Positions 27,807 through 36,666 of a DNA stretch of 64,000 nt are shown in pieces. The position numbers and the translations under genes are program-made. The notes below the pieces were generated by a model. It worked only from the letters and a program-made list of their open reading frames with translations, did not search any database and was not told the DNA's origin. Source of the stretch: Pseudooceanicola marinus (GTDB lineage Bacteria > Pseudomonadota > Alphaproteobacteria > Rhodobacterales > Rhodobacteraceae); NCBI RefSeq assembly GCF_020177265.1, contig NZ_JAIVMC010000012.1, positions 47,140 through 111,139 on the forward strand. Direction: 5' to 3'. Positions within the stretch are counted from its first letter, which is position 1; the number at the start of each line of letters is the position of its first letter.

Positions 27807-29930
27807 TCAGAATTTCTTCGTCAGCGACATGTTGAAGGTGCGCGGCGCGCCATGGAAGTTGAAGACGACGTTGCTGCCGACGCGCGAGTAGTAGTCTTCG
27901 TCGAAGGCGTTATCGACGCCCAGGCGCAGCACGGTGTCCTGTCCCAGATCCTTCGCCGCCATCAGGTCGACCACGTTGTAGGCAGGCGCCGTGATCCCGC
28001 GCGAGGAGAACTCGGACATCGAGGTCAGCCGCCCGCCGAAGCTCCAGCCCTGCATCATCCCTTCGGTCACATCGTAAAGCGCGGTCAGCTTCAGCATGTG
28101 TTCGGGTGTGTAAGTCGAGAAGACAGCACCGGCATCCGGACCCTCCAGGTACTCGGTTTCCGTGTAGGTGTAGCCCGCCGACAGGTGCAGGTTCGGGATC
28201 ACCTCACCGGAGACCTCGGTCTCGAACCCGCGCGAGCGCACGTCGCCCTCGGGTTCGGCGTAGTCGGTGCCGCGCACGGCGACCGAGCGGTTCACCTGGC
28301 GCAGATCGAAGAGCGCGGCGGAGTAGTTCAGCCCGTAGGCCAGCTCGCCCTTCACGCCCAGCTCGTACTGGCGGCCTTCCAGCGGATCCAGCGTGTCGCC
28401 GTTCACGTCCAGCTCGAACTGCGGGATGAAGATCTCGGAATAGCTGGCGTATAGGGTGGCGGCCGGCGACAGCTCGTAGGTCAGCCCGGCGAAGGGTGTG
28501 ACCTTGGCGTCGATGTCGGTGCTGTCCAGATCGCGGGCGGTGCCGATGGTGCCGGAGGTGATGTCACCATCGTACCAGCTGACGCGGGCGCCGCCGATCA
28601 GGGTCAGCTGGTCGGAGGGCTTCACGCGAAGCTGGGCATAGAGCCCGGTCGAGGTGATGTCGCGCTCTTCCAGTGTGGTGTAGTCCTCTGCCGGGCGCGA
28701 CAGGCTGGCCGTGTCATCGGTGTCCAGGTCCCAGCTGCCATCTTCCGACCCGCGCAGGCCGTAAGTGGAACTGTCCAGCTTTTGCCAGTCGGCGCCCAGG
28801 ATCAGGTTGCTGTCCATGTTGCCCATCAGGAAGGGCATCTCGACATGGGCGTCGAGGGCCAGGCTGTCCTGCTCCCAATCCTGACCCAGCCAGGACATCG
28901 TGGTGATGACGTTGTCGGCGTCCGCCGACGAGCCGCCGTAAGCGTAGAGGAAATCCGCCTCCTGGTGCGAGGCGCGCAGCGAGGCCTTGGCACGGACGCC
29001 GTTGGCGAAGTGGTGTTCCAGCGCCAGAACGGCGTCGGTGGTGGCATTCTCGAAATAGTTCCAGTCGGCGCCGGTCGACGTGCTTTCGTCCAGCCACATC
29101 AGGGACCCGTCGGCATAGGTCGGCAGGCCGTTGAAGGGCGCGATGTCGCGTTCCATGTGGGCCAGCGAGAAGGTCAGCGTGGTGTCGGGCGTGATGTCCC
29201 AGGCGACCGTGCCATAGGCCGACAGCACCCCGTTTTCCTGCCGGTCGACAAAGCCGTCGCCATCGGCATAGGCCAGCACCGCGCGGCCGCGGATCGTGCC
29301 CTCCTCGTTCAGGGCGCTGCTGTAGTCCAGCTCGGTCCGGTAGTGGCCGTTGGAATCGACCGAAGCACTTGCGTAGCCCTTGGGATCGACCGAGGTGGCC
29401 TGCTTCAGCCGCATGTTGATCGACCCGGCCGGTTCGCCGATGCCGATGAACAGGCCCGCCGGCCCTTTCAGCACCTCCACGTGGTCGACGATCGACAGGT
29501 CCGGCTGGGTGCCATAGATCGAGCTGACCGGCGCGGGCAGGCCGTCAAAGTAGAGATAGTCGAATTCATACCCGCGCGAGAAAATCGACGAGCGACCCGA
29601 GTCGTTGTTGAGGATCATGATGCCGGGGGTGTCGGCCAGCGCCTCCTCCAGCGCGCCATAGCCGCCATCCTCGATCTGCTTGCGGGTCACCACGGAAGTC
29701 GACTGCGGCACCTCGCGGGGCGTCATCGTGGCCTTCTCGCCCACCGAGATCAGGTTGGTGGTGTAGGAGTTCGTCCCCTCGGTCTCATAGCTGGATCCCT
29801 CGACGTTGATCGGCTCCAGCTCGATCACGTCCTGGGCCAGGGCGGGCGTGACCAGGGCCGGGGTGGTCAGTGTGGTGCTGGCCAGCAGGGCCAGATGCAG
29901 CGCGCGGCGCGGCAGGAGGGGGCGCGTCAT
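27807..29930 (-). CDS. TonB-dependent siderophore receptor
   Basis: A 707-residue outer-membrane receptor. The signal peptide covers about 1-32 (cut after ALA). A TonB-box-like DVIELEPINVEG follows. The plug domain runs to about residue 190, with TPREVPQSTSVVTRKQIED, GIMILNNDSGRSSIFSRGYE, VDHVEVLKGPAGLFIGIGEP and the family GSINMRLKQ. The rest is the 22-strand barrel, ending in the expected aromatic (MSLTKKF). It fits the ferrichrome/coprogen/pyoverdine (FhuE/FpvA) group; the exact siderophore is not readable. It is transcribed with the esterase and diverges from an AraC regulator. No FpvA-type N-terminal signalling domain is present. Confidence 0.9.
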   Translation of the reverse strand: MTRPLLPRRALHLALLASTTLTTPALVTPALAQDVIELEPINVEGSSYETEGTNSYTTNLISVGEKATMTPREVPQSTSVVTRKQIEDGGYGALEEALADTPGIMILNNDSGRSSIFSRGYEFDYLYFDGLPAPVSSIYGTQPDLSIVDHVEVLKGPAGLFIGIGEPAGSINMRLKQATSVDPKGYASASVDSNGHYRTELDYSSALNEEGTIRGRAVLAYADGDGFVDRQENGVLSAYGTVAWDITPDTTLTFSLAHMERDIAPFNGLPTYADGSLMWLDESTSTGADWNYFENATTDAVLALEHHFANGVRAKASLRASHQEADFLYAYGGSSADADNVITTMSWLGQDWEQDSLALDAHVEMPFLMGNMDSNLILGADWQKLDSSTYGLRGSEDGSWDLDTDDTASLSRPAEDYTTLEERDITSTGLYAQLRVKPSDQLTLIGGARVSWYDGDITSGTIGTARDLDSTDIDAKVTPFAGLTYELSPAATLYASYSEIFIPQFELDVNGDTLDPLEGRQYELGVKGELAYGLNYSAALFDLRQVNRSVAVRGTDYAEPEGDVRSRGFETEVSGEVIPNLHLSAGYTYTETEYLEGPDAGAVFSTYTPEHMLKLTALYDVTEGMMQGWSFGGRLTSMSEFSSRGITAPAYNVVDLMAAKDLGQDTVLRLGVDNAFDEDYYSRVGSNVVFNFHGAPRTFNMSLTKKF

Positions 29931-29948
29931 GAGGGGCTCCTTGATATC

Positions 29949-29963
29949 CGAGTGTTTTACTCG
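29949..29963. promoter_or_regulatory. Short palindrome in receptor-AraC spacer
   Basis: CGAGT and ACTCG flank GTTTT, 19 bases upstream of the receptor start. It could be an AraC-type or iron-regulator site. No convincing 19-bp Fur box was seen. Confidence 0.3.
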
Positions 29964-30055
29964 TTAATACGGAGAGGAACAGGGCTTCAGCCAGATGGTG
30001 ATCTTCGCGCCAGAGCCAGATGTCTTCGCGAAACCGCCAGAGAGGCCGCGCGCCC

Positions 30056-31009
30056 ATGTCCTCGCAGATCCGCCCAGACCAGATTCGCCTGTCCGAAATC
30101 GCGCGGAGCGTCGCGATGACCGGCCGGCGCCTCCGCGCCAGCCTGCCCGAGGGGCGGGTGGTCCTGCGGGGCAAACGCGATGGCGTCGAAAGCGCCTCGG
30201 GGCTGACGATCAACGCCCATGACGCCTGCGCCGAGGAGGATTTCGAGGTGCGGGTCACCCGCGCGCCCGGTGTGGTGCTGCACCTTGTGCTGGCCGGCCG
30301 GGTCGAGGCCGTTCTGGGCGGCCTCCCGATGGGATTGGAACGGCGCCCCGGCGCGCCGGCGCCGGTCATCTTCAGCGCGCTGGATACGCCGCTGGAGTTT
30401 CACCGTCAGTCGCGGCGCGGCGAGGTGCTGCGCAAGCTGACCCTGCGGATGAGCTGGGACTGGCTGGAGCGGCGCGGCATTTCCCGGGCGGAGATCCTGC
30501 AGGGCGACGCCCGTCGCGATGCCCGGTGGAGCGCGGGCCCCGAGGATATCGCCGACGCCGAGGCACTGATGCAGCCCGCCGCCGCCGCAGGCGGGCCACT
30601 GTCACTGCTGCGCGAGGCGCATTCCGCAGCTCTGGTCGGGCGCGCCTTCGAACAGCTTTGGCAGGCCGAGGAGCTCGTCGCGCCGGCGGACCGCGACCGG
30701 CTGAACCGGATGGAACACCTGGGCTGCGCCCCCGGCCCCGTGCCCGCGATGGAGGCGATAGCCCGCGCCGGCGGCATGAGCCTCAGCTCCGCCCGGCGGC
30801 TGTTTCACCGCGCCTACGGGCAGAGCATGCTGGCCCGCCTGCGCGAGCTGCGCCTGCGCCGCGCCCATGACGCCCTGCGCCATGGCGCCAGCGTCGGCAC
30901 AGCCGCCTGGGACGCGGGGTATGACAACCCCTCGGCCTTCTCCACGGCCTTCCGCCGTTGGTGCGGGCAAACCCCGTCGCAGGTCCGTCAGGGCGGCCTG
31001 CCGCGTTAG
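30056..31009 (+). CDS. AraC-family regulator, PchR-like
   Basis: A 317-residue AraC regulator. The C-terminal 100 residues hold two helix-turn-helix motifs (AIARAGGMSLSSARRLFHRA, then GTAAWDAGYDNPSAFSTAFR and the family ending CGQTPSQVR). The N-terminal 200 residues are a ligand-sensing region like those of siderophore-responsive PchR proteins. I chose the ATG at 30056 with GAGAGG upstream; another in-frame ATG at 30020 lacks a ribosome site. It diverges from the siderophore receptor and esterase and is expected to activate them when the ferric siderophore is present. Confidence 0.85.
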   Translation: MSSQIRPDQIRLSEIARSVAMTGRRLRASLPEGRVVLRGKRDGVESASGLTINAHDACAEEDFEVRVTRAPGVVLHLVLAGRVEAVLGGLPMGLERRPGAPAPVIFSALDTPLEFHRQSRRGEVLRKLTLRMSWDWLERRGISRAEILQGDARRDARWSAGPEDIADAEALMQPAAAAGGPLSLLREAHSAALVGRAFEQLWQAEELVAPADRDRLNRMEHLGCAPGPVPAMEAIARAGGMSLSSARRLFHRAYGQSMLARLRELRLRRAHDALRHGASVGTAAWDAGYDNPSAFSTAFRRWCGQTPSQVRQGGLPR

Positions 31010-31040
31010 GCTCCGGCCCGCGCGGCCCCTCCCGGCGCGG

Positions 31041-31069
31041 GATAATTGCTGCATCGCAGAGCAATTATC
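31041..31069 (+). terminator. AT-rich inverted repeat after the AraC gene
   Basis: Perfect 10-bp arms GATAATTGCT and AGCAATTATC with a 9-base loop, followed by TCTTT, 32 bases past the AraC stop. The T-run is short, so it may terminate weakly or serve as an operator. The arms are unusually AT-rich for this genome. Apart from this and the palindrome at 31146, nothing was seen in the 303-bp gap to gpsA. Confidence 0.45.
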
Positions 31070-31145
31070 TCTTTATATCATGGGCTTTCACATCGATTGA
31101 CCGGCAATTCCTTGCCAATGCAGCATCGACGCCTAGGTTATAGAT

Positions 31146-31157
31146 CACGGATCCGTG
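31146..31157. promoter_or_regulatory. 12-bp palindrome upstream of gpsA
   Basis: CACGGATCCGTG is a perfect palindrome 156 bases upstream of the probable gpsA start. It could be an operator for the glucosylglycerol operon; no other evidence. Confidence 0.3.
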
Positions 31158-31312
31158 CGGCGGATCCCTCGGCGTCATGACGATGACCCTCCCCGCGCGC
31201 AGCGAGCCACTCCGCTTGCTCCTGCTCCCTGCCGCACCGCCTTTTGAGGCCGGACGGAGCGCGCCAGATCAGAATGATGAAACCCGGAACGGACACCTGA
31301 AAGGAGTTCGCC

Positions 31313-32434
31313 ATCAAGGATGCTGTATCCAATCCCGCCGGCCCCTATGACCGGATTGCCGTACTCGGCGCCGGGAGCTGGGGCACCGCCCTGGCCACCG
31401 TGCTGGCCCGGAACGGCCACGACGTGCGCCTGTGGTCGCGTCGCCCCGACCAGGCCCAGCGGATCAACGACACCGGCGAGAACGCCGATTACCTGCCCGA
31501 TGTGACCCTGCCCCGGGGCATCACCGCCACGGCGGATCTGGGCCAGGCGCTCGATGGCGCCGAGGCGGTGCTGATGGTCACCCCCTCCGCGACGTTGAGG
31601 CCCATGTGCCAGGCCATCGCCCCCGTGCTGCCCGAGGGCATCCCGATCGCCCTGGCCTGCAAGGGGGTCGAACGGCGCACCGGCTACCTCTTGTCAGAAG
31701 TGGTGGCCGAGGAGCTGCCCGGCCATGTGGTCGGCGCGGTAAACGGGCCGACCTTCGCCCGCGAGACGGCGCTGGATCATCCCACCGCCGCCACCGTGGC
31801 CTTCCCCTTCTCCTATTCCGACCGGCTGAACCCCGAAACCAGCCCGGCCGCGCGGCTGGCGCTGTCGCTGTCGGGCGGGGGCTTCCGCGCCTATGTCTCC
31901 GACGACTTGGTGGGCGTCGAGGTGGGTGGCGCGGTGAAGAACGTGATCGCCATCGCCTGCGGGATGATGTCCGGCGCGGGCTTTGCCGAGAACACCCGCG
32001 CGGCCCTCATCACCCGCGGCATCGACGAGATGAAACAGCTGGCCCAGGCCCTGGGTGGCCGGCGCGAGACGGTCACTGGCCTGTCGGGCGCGGGCGATCT
32101 GACACTGACCTGCTCCTCGACCACCTCGCGCAACATGTCGCTGGGCTACCAGCTGGGCCAGGGCATCCCGCGCCCGTCCTGCTTCGAGGGCCGCCCCGTG
32201 GTCGTCGAGGGCGAGGTGAATGCCGTGTCGGTCACCGACCTGGCCAAGCGCATCAACGTCCCCATGCCGATCTGCGAGACCGTGCAGGCCATCCTGCACG
32301 AGGGCGCCGACCTGCAGGAGGCCTTCACAGCGCTCTGGGCCCGCCCCATCGAGGCCGAACCGCAGACCATGCAAATGTCCCTCGAACACCCGTCCCCCGA
32401 CCTTCCGCTGCAATTCGGAGCTTCTGACCAGTGA
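31313..32434 (+). CDS. gpsA: Glycerol-3-phosphate dehydrogenase [NAD(P)+], GpsA family
   Basis: The enzyme reduces dihydroxyacetone phosphate to sn-glycerol 3-phosphate. The Rossmann start is RIAVLGAGSWGTALATVLAR. The conserved GAVNGPTFARE, GVEVGGAVKNVIAIACGM (catalytic Lys) and GLSGAGDLTLTCSS blocks are all present. No ATG, GTG or TTG exists between the in-frame TGA at 31298 and the Rossmann motif. The best start is ATC at 31313, six bases after a perfect AAAGGAG, giving 373 residues. GTG at 31400 would remove the nucleotide-binding glycine loop. The stop overlaps the next gene (GTGA). In this operon it probably supplies G3P for glucosylglycerol, perhaps besides a housekeeping copy elsewhere. 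Confidence 0.85.
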   Translation: MKDAVSNPAGPYDRIAVLGAGSWGTALATVLARNGHDVRLWSRRPDQAQRINDTGENADYLPDVTLPRGITATADLGQALDGAEAVLMVTPSATLRPMCQAIAPVLPEGIPIALACKGVERRTGYLLSEVVAEELPGHVVGAVNGPTFARETALDHPTAATVAFPFSYSDRLNPETSPAARLALSLSGGGFRAYVSDDLVGVEVGGAVKNVIAIACGMMSGAGFAENTRAALITRGIDEMKQLAQALGGRRETVTGLSGAGDLTLTCSSTTSRNMSLGYQLGQGIPRPSCFEGRPVVVEGEVNAVSVTDLAKRINVPMPICETVQAILHEGADLQEAFTALWARPIEAEPQTMQMSLEHPSPDLPLQFGASDQ

Positions 32435-33213
32435 CCGTTCACGCCGCCCCCCGTCCCGACATCTCCCAACGCCGCTTCACGCTGGCCACAGACCTCGACG
32501 GCACCTTCCTCGGCGGAACCGACGAAGACCGTGCCACGCTCTACCAGTGGATCGAGGCCAACCGCGACACCGTGGGCCTGATCTTCGTCACCGGCCGCGA
32601 CCCCGAGTTCATCATGCAGATGTGCCGTGAACAGGGCCTGCCCTGGCCGGAGTACGTGGTCGGCGACGTGGGCACCACCATCGCCGAGGTCGCCCCCGAC
32701 GGGTCGGTCGTGCCGATCGAGCCGCTGGAGGAAGACATCGCCGCTCGCTGGAACGATGCAGGCGAGGGCGTGCGCGCCCTGCTGGACGACCATCCCGGCC
32801 TGACCCTGCAACCCACGCGCTTCCGCTACCGGGTCAGCTATGACCTGAGCCCGGCCGATTTCGATCCGCGCGCGCAGGACCTGATCGAGGAGGTGGGCCT
32901 GGACTGGCTGATCTCCGACAACCGCTATTTCGACGTGCTGCCGCGCGGCGTGTCCAAGGGCCCCTCGATCCGCCGCCTGATCGACCACCTGGAGATCCCG
33001 GAACACCGCGTCCTCTGCGCCGGTGACACGCTGAACGACCTGTCGATGCTGGCCTCCGGCCTACCCGCCGTGGCCGTCGGCAATTCCGAAACCGCGCTGA
33101 CCGACCGTCTGAACGGTCTGGACAGCGTGCATCACGCCCACGCCCACGGGGCGGCGGGCATCCTGGAGGCCATCGCCGCCTTCGACCTTCACGACATCCC
33201 GGAGAATGCCTGA
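32431..33213 (+). CDS. HAD-IIB phosphatase, probable glucosylglycerol-3-phosphatase
   Basis: A 260-residue HAD hydrolase. Motif I is LATDLDGTFLGG (nucleophile D21, D23), motif II is the FVTGRDPEF region (Thr), and motif IV is CAGDTLNDLSML. The type IIB cap and the SKGPSIRRLIDHL lysine block resemble sucrose-phosphate and trehalose-phosphate phosphatases. With ggpS directly downstream and gpsA upstream, the likely substrate is glucosylglycerol 3-phosphate. In Pseudomonas-type GgpPS a HAD domain is fused to the synthase; here the two are separate genes. It starts with GTG overlapping the gpsA stop by four bases. Confidence 0.78.
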   Translation: MTVHAAPRPDISQRRFTLATDLDGTFLGGTDEDRATLYQWIEANRDTVGLIFVTGRDPEFIMQMCREQGLPWPEYVVGDVGTTIAEVAPDGSVVPIEPLEEDIAARWNDAGEGVRALLDDHPGLTLQPTRFRYRVSYDLSPADFDPRAQDLIEEVGLDWLISDNRYFDVLPRGVSKGPSIRRLIDHLEIPEHRVLCAGDTLNDLSMLASGLPAVAVGNSETALTDRLNGLDSVHHAHAHGAAGILEAIAAFDLHDIPENA

Positions 33214-33214
33214 C

Positions 33215-34729
33215 ATGTCTTCCAATCTCGTCATCGTCTACCACCGCCAGCCCTATGAGGAAGTCGAGGTGGACGGGAAAATCGAATACCACGAGAACAA
33301 GAGTCCGAACGGCATCGTCCCCACCCTCAAGAGCTTCTTCGGGCGCTTCGAGAAGGGCGCCTGGGTGGCCTGGAAACACGCCGAGGACCCGGCCAACCCC
33401 GACTTCGAGCGGGTGATCGAGATCGACGATCACTACGGCAAGTACACCGTGTCGCGCCTGCCGCTGACGCCGGAACAGGTGACCAGCTTCTACCACGTGT
33501 CATCCAAGGAAGCCTTCTGGCCGATCCTTCACGGGTTCAAGGAACGCTACAACTACGACCCGGTCGACTGGCCAACCTTCCGCGAGGTGAACTGGGCCTT
33601 TGCCGAGGCCGCCGCCGCGGAGGCCGCCGAGGGCGCCGTGGTCTGGGTGCATGATTACAACCTGTGGCTGGTGCCGGGCTATCTGCGCACCCTGCGTCCG
33701 GACGTGAAGATCAGCTTCTTCCACCATACGCCCTTCCCCAATGCCGACATCTTTAACGTGCTGCCCTGGCGCAAGGAGATCCTGGAAAGCCTGCTGTGCT
33801 GCGACGTGGTGGGCTTCCACATCCCGCGCTACGTCAACAACTTCGTCTCCGCCGCCCGCTCGCTGCTGGAGGTCGACACGATCAAGCGCGAGAAGGTGAA
33901 GCCCGAGATGAAGGCCGAGACCACGGCCCTGTCGGAACAGTCGGTGGTGACCGAACTGGAATACGAAGGCCGCCGCGTCTGCCTGCAGGCCAGCCCCGTG
34001 GGCGTCGATGTCGAGTACATCGAAAGCGTCGTGGCCCGGCCCGAAACCGCCCAGCGCGTCGAGAAGATTCGCGAGGAACTGGGCGAGGGCCGCCTGATCC
34101 TGTCGGTCGGGCGCACCGACTACACCAAGGGCGGGATCGAACAGCTTCAAAGCTTTGAACGGCTGCTGGAAAGCCGTCCCGATCTGCGCGGCAAGGTGCG
34201 GCTGATGCACGTCTCCGTCGCCGCCAATGCCAACATGACCGCCTACGAGGAGATCCAGCACGACCTCGAACAGCTGGCCGGGCAGATCAACGGGCGTTAC
34301 GGCAGCTTCGAATGGCAGCCTGTGGCGCTGATCTCACGCCCCGTGGCCTTCACAGACCTGGTGGCCTACTACCGCGCCGCCGACGTGGCTTGGATCACAC
34401 CGCTGGCAGACGGGATGAACCTGGTGTGCAAGGAGTTCTGCGCCGCGCGCACGGACGAGGACGGGGTGCTGGTCCTGTCGGAGTTCGCCGGCGCGGCGGT
34501 GGAGCTGGGGGCGATCGTGCCCACCAACCCCTTCTCGCACAAGTCGATGGACAGCGCGATCCAGTACGCCCTGGACATGCCCGCAGACGACCGCCGCGGA
34601 CGCATGCGCGCCAACCGCGCCATGGTGGTGAAGCAGGACATCCGATTCTGGGCCGAGGACCAGATGCAGGCCTTCAACGATGACGTGCTTCCTGACGAGC
34701 AGGCCCAGGACACCGTCCCCGCCGAGTGA
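33215..34729 (+). CDS. ggpS: Glucosylglycerol-phosphate synthase
   Basis: A 504-residue GT20 glycosyltransferase that joins glucose from a nucleotide sugar (ADP-glucose in cyanobacteria) to glycerol 3-phosphate. It begins LVIVYHRQPYEEV, then YHENKSPNGIVPTLKSFF. Further GT20 blocks are VVWVHDYNLWLVPGYLR, ISFFHHTPFPNADIFNVLPW, LILSVGRTDYTKGGIEQL and WITPLADGMNLVCKEF. The N-terminal block is of the GgpS type and not the trehalose-phosphate synthase (OtsA) type. Start ATG at 33215 has GGAG about 11 bases upstream; ATG at 33206 is too close to it. It is the last gene of the operon and is followed by a strong terminator. Confidence 0.88.
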   Translation: MSSNLVIVYHRQPYEEVEVDGKIEYHENKSPNGIVPTLKSFFGRFEKGAWVAWKHAEDPANPDFERVIEIDDHYGKYTVSRLPLTPEQVTSFYHVSSKEAFWPILHGFKERYNYDPVDWPTFREVNWAFAEAAAAEAAEGAVVWVHDYNLWLVPGYLRTLRPDVKISFFHHTPFPNADIFNVLPWRKEILESLLCCDVVGFHIPRYVNNFVSAARSLLEVDTIKREKVKPEMKAETTALSEQSVVTELEYEGRRVCLQASPVGVDVEYIESVVARPETAQRVEKIREELGEGRLILSVGRTDYTKGGIEQLQSFERLLESRPDLRGKVRLMHVSVAANANMTAYEEIQHDLEQLAGQINGRYGSFEWQPVALISRPVAFTDLVAYYRAADVAWITPLADGMNLVCKEFCAARTDEDGVLVLSEFAGAAVELGAIVPTNPFSHKSMDSAIQYALDMPADDRRGRMRANRAMVVKQDIRFWAEDQMQAFNDDVLPDEQAQDTVPAE

Positions 34730-34755
34730 CCGGCCGGATCCTGACCGCGCCCCTG

Positions 34756-34785
34756 AAACGCCGCAGCCCCGCGCTGCGGCGTTTT
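34756..34785 (+). terminator. Intrinsic terminator of the gpsA-ggpS operon
   Basis: An 11-bp perfect stem (AAACGCCGCAG/CTGCGGCGTTT) with loop CCCCGCG, ending in TTTT, 26 bases after the ggpS stop. Confidence 0.85.
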
Positions 34786-34826
34786 GCGTTGCAGTGGCTT
34801 ACTCCGTCACCCGGGCTTTCTGAATT

Positions 34827-35447
34827 TCAGTCCGCAATGAAACGCCGCGCTTCCGACCATTGCTCCGGAATCTTGTCCCAAACCTTGCGGCGGGCCGCGC
34901 GGTTGATGGGAGAGGGGTGTGCCGATCGGACCAGCGGCAGCCCGCGCTGCGCGACAAGCGGTGCGACCTTGGCCGCTTTCCCGCCGACCGCAACCACGAC
35001 GCGAAGTTCCGGCAACATATCCAAAAGCCTGCCCAGACGCTCCAACCCGGCAGATAGTTCTGCCCCAGTTATTTTGCGCGTTCCGTTCCACCATGGCACG
35101 GCATTCCACAGGGCACTGTCCTGCCGCACGACTCCGGCCTGCGCCATGAACCTGAAGATGGCTTCAGCGGTCGGATCGTCGTTGTCACGAGAGATGAAAC
35201 CCGAACCGATACGGCCATTCTGCCTGGCATCGTCCGTCATCGGTCCTGGCTTCTCCATCAGGAAAAGCATTCTTGCCCGGCTTCCCCCGTCCAGCGGATC
35301 GAAGTCAGGCACGGTGCCGCGCCCTTCGTTCCGGAGTGCCGCTACCAGGGCATTCAGCGGGCGCATATGGTCCTGCACCAGTAAGGCACGCCGCGCCTTG
35401 CAGGCTTCGGGCTCCCTGAGGGATCGGGGCAGGGCTGGATACGACAT
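34827..35447 (-). CDS. Uracil-DNA glycosylase-family protein
   Basis: A 206-residue protein with the UDG-like fold: RMLFLMEKPGPMTDDARQNG corresponds to the substrate-site loop (GEAPG in family 4), SALWNAVPWWNG follows, and LVRSAHPSPI is the C-terminal HPSP loop. The usual GEAPG motif is altered to MEKPGP, and no four-cysteine Fe-S pattern is seen, so DNA glycosylase activity is not assured. I place the start at ATG 35447. A GTG ten codons upstream is possible, and neither has a clear ribosome site. It lies between the ggpS terminator and tRNA-Lys. Confidence 0.65.
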   Translation of the reverse strand: MSYPALPRSLREPEACKARRALLVQDHMRPLNALVAALRNEGRGTVPDFDPLDGGSRARMLFLMEKPGPMTDDARQNGRIGSGFISRDNDDPTAEAIFRFMAQAGVVRQDSALWNAVPWWNGTRKITGAELSAGLERLGRLLDMLPELRVVVAVGGKAAKVAPLVAQRGLPLVRSAHPSPINRAARRKVWDKIPEQWSEARRFIAD

Positions 35448-35599
35448 ATGAAAAGAGGTCCGTATAGTGCGCCGCACCCAAAGCAGGCACGGACGCTGCC
35501 ACGGTGCAATGAAGCCTCAACGACAGCCAAGCCCCAAAACGAGAAATGCCCCGCGTTTTCAGCAATCTACTGAAAGCGCGAGGCATTTTCTGGTGGTAG

Positions 35600-35675
35600 T
35601 GGTGAGCCGTGAAGGATTCGAACCTTCGACCCACTGATTAAAAGTCAGTTGCTCTACCAACTGAGCTAACGGCCC
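35600..35675 (-). tRNA. tRNA-Lys (anticodon TTT)
   Basis: The minus strand reads a complete cloverleaf. The acceptor stem GGGCCGT pairs with ACGGCTC. The D arm is TAGCTCAGTTGGTAGAGCA, the anticodon loop is CTTTTAA with anticodon TTT inside an ACTGA/TCAGT stem, and the T arm contains GGTTCGAATCC. The CCA end is encoded (35600-35602). It reads AAA and AAG lysine codons. Confidence 0.97.
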
Positions 35676-35687
35676 ACTGTGGGCGCG

Positions 35688-35716
35688 TCTCTAAAAGGGG
35701 GGGCGGGGATGGTCAA
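35688..35716 (-). promoter_or_regulatory. Sigma-70-type promoter of tRNA-Lys
   Basis: On the minus strand TTGACC (35716-35711) is followed after exactly 17 bases by TAGAGA (35693-35688), 13 bases before the tRNA 5' end. This is a good match to a housekeeping promoter. Confidence 0.7.
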
Positions 35717-35814
35717 GCGGGAATCCGAAAAAACATAACAGAAATGTTTCATCCGCAGGGCCCGCCGCGCCGCGGCGCCTTTTCAACAAGGGGTTCAGGG
35801 TCTATATCGCCGCA

Positions 35815-36666
35815 ATGACCCAACCCCGTCCTCATACCCCCGCCGCCGACGGCCTGCCCTTCATGAAGATGCACGGGCTGGGCAACGACTTCGTCGTGCT
35901 CGATTCGCGCGGGCTCCCGGCGCGCACCACGCCCGCCCTCGCGCGGGCACTTGGCGACCGGCACCGAGGCGTGGGGTTCGACCAGCTGGCCGAGATTCGC
36001 GATGGCGACGGGTCGGACATCTGCCTGGACTTCTGGAACAGCGACGGCACCCGCGCCGGGGCCTGCGGCAATGCCACCCGCTGCGTCGCCGCCCATGTGA
36101 TGGGGGAAACCGGCGCCGACACCCTGTCGATCCGCACCGCGCGCGGCCTGCTGCAGGCGGCCGCGGTCGACGGCGTGACCTGGGTCAACCTGGGCCCGCC
36201 GCAGCTGGCCTGGGACGAGGTGCCCCTAGCGCGCGAGATGGAGGTCACCGCCCTGCCGCTGGCGGGCGATCCGGTGGCCGTGGGCATGGGCAATCCGCAC
36301 TGCGTCTTCCTGGTCGACGACGCCGAGGCGGTGACGGTGACGGAAACCGGCCCGAAGATCGAACATGACCCGCTCTTCCCCGAACGCTGCAACGTGGAAT
36401 TCGCCGAAGTGCGCGCCCGCGACGAGATCCGCATGCGGGTCTGGGAACGCGGCACCGGGGTAACGCTGGCCTGCGGCTCGGGCGCCTGCGCCACGCTGGT
36501 GGCCTGTGTCCTGCGCGATGCCACCGACCGCCGCGTCCGGATGGAGCTGGACGGCGGCTGGCTGACCCTCGACTGGCGCGACGACGGTGTCTGGATGGGC
36601 GGACCGACCGCTCTGGTCTTCTCCGCCACGCTCAGCCCGGCCTTCCTGGCCGAAGTGGAGGCGTAA
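35815..36666 (+). CDS. dapF: Diaminopimelate epimerase
   Basis: A 283-residue epimerase that converts LL- to meso-diaminopimelate for peptidoglycan and lysine synthesis. The two catalytic cysteines are in [13 protein letters not shown] and [13 protein letters not shown]. The N-terminal [13 protein letters not shown] is the family signature. It ends TAA directly followed by the ATG of mtaB, so the two genes form an operon. Confidence 0.96.
   Translation: MTQPRPHTPAADGLPFMKMHGLGNDFVVLDSRGLPARTTPALARALGDRHRGVGFDQLAEIRDGDGSDICLDFWNSDGTRAGACGNATRCVAAHVMGETGADTLSIRTARGLLQAAAVDGVTWVNLGPPQLAWDEVPLAREMEVTALPLAGDPVAVGMGNPHCVFLVDDAEAVTVTETGPKIEHDPLFPERCNVEFAEVRARDEIRMRVWERGTGVTLACGSGACATLVACVLRDATDRRVRMELDGGWLTLDWRDDGVWMGGPTALVFSATLSPAFLAEVEA

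Noticed and set aside
29931..30055. A Fur box between the siderophore receptor and its AraC regulator
   Set aside because: Only a 5-bp-arm palindrome is seen; no convincing 19-bp GATAATGAT-like repeat.
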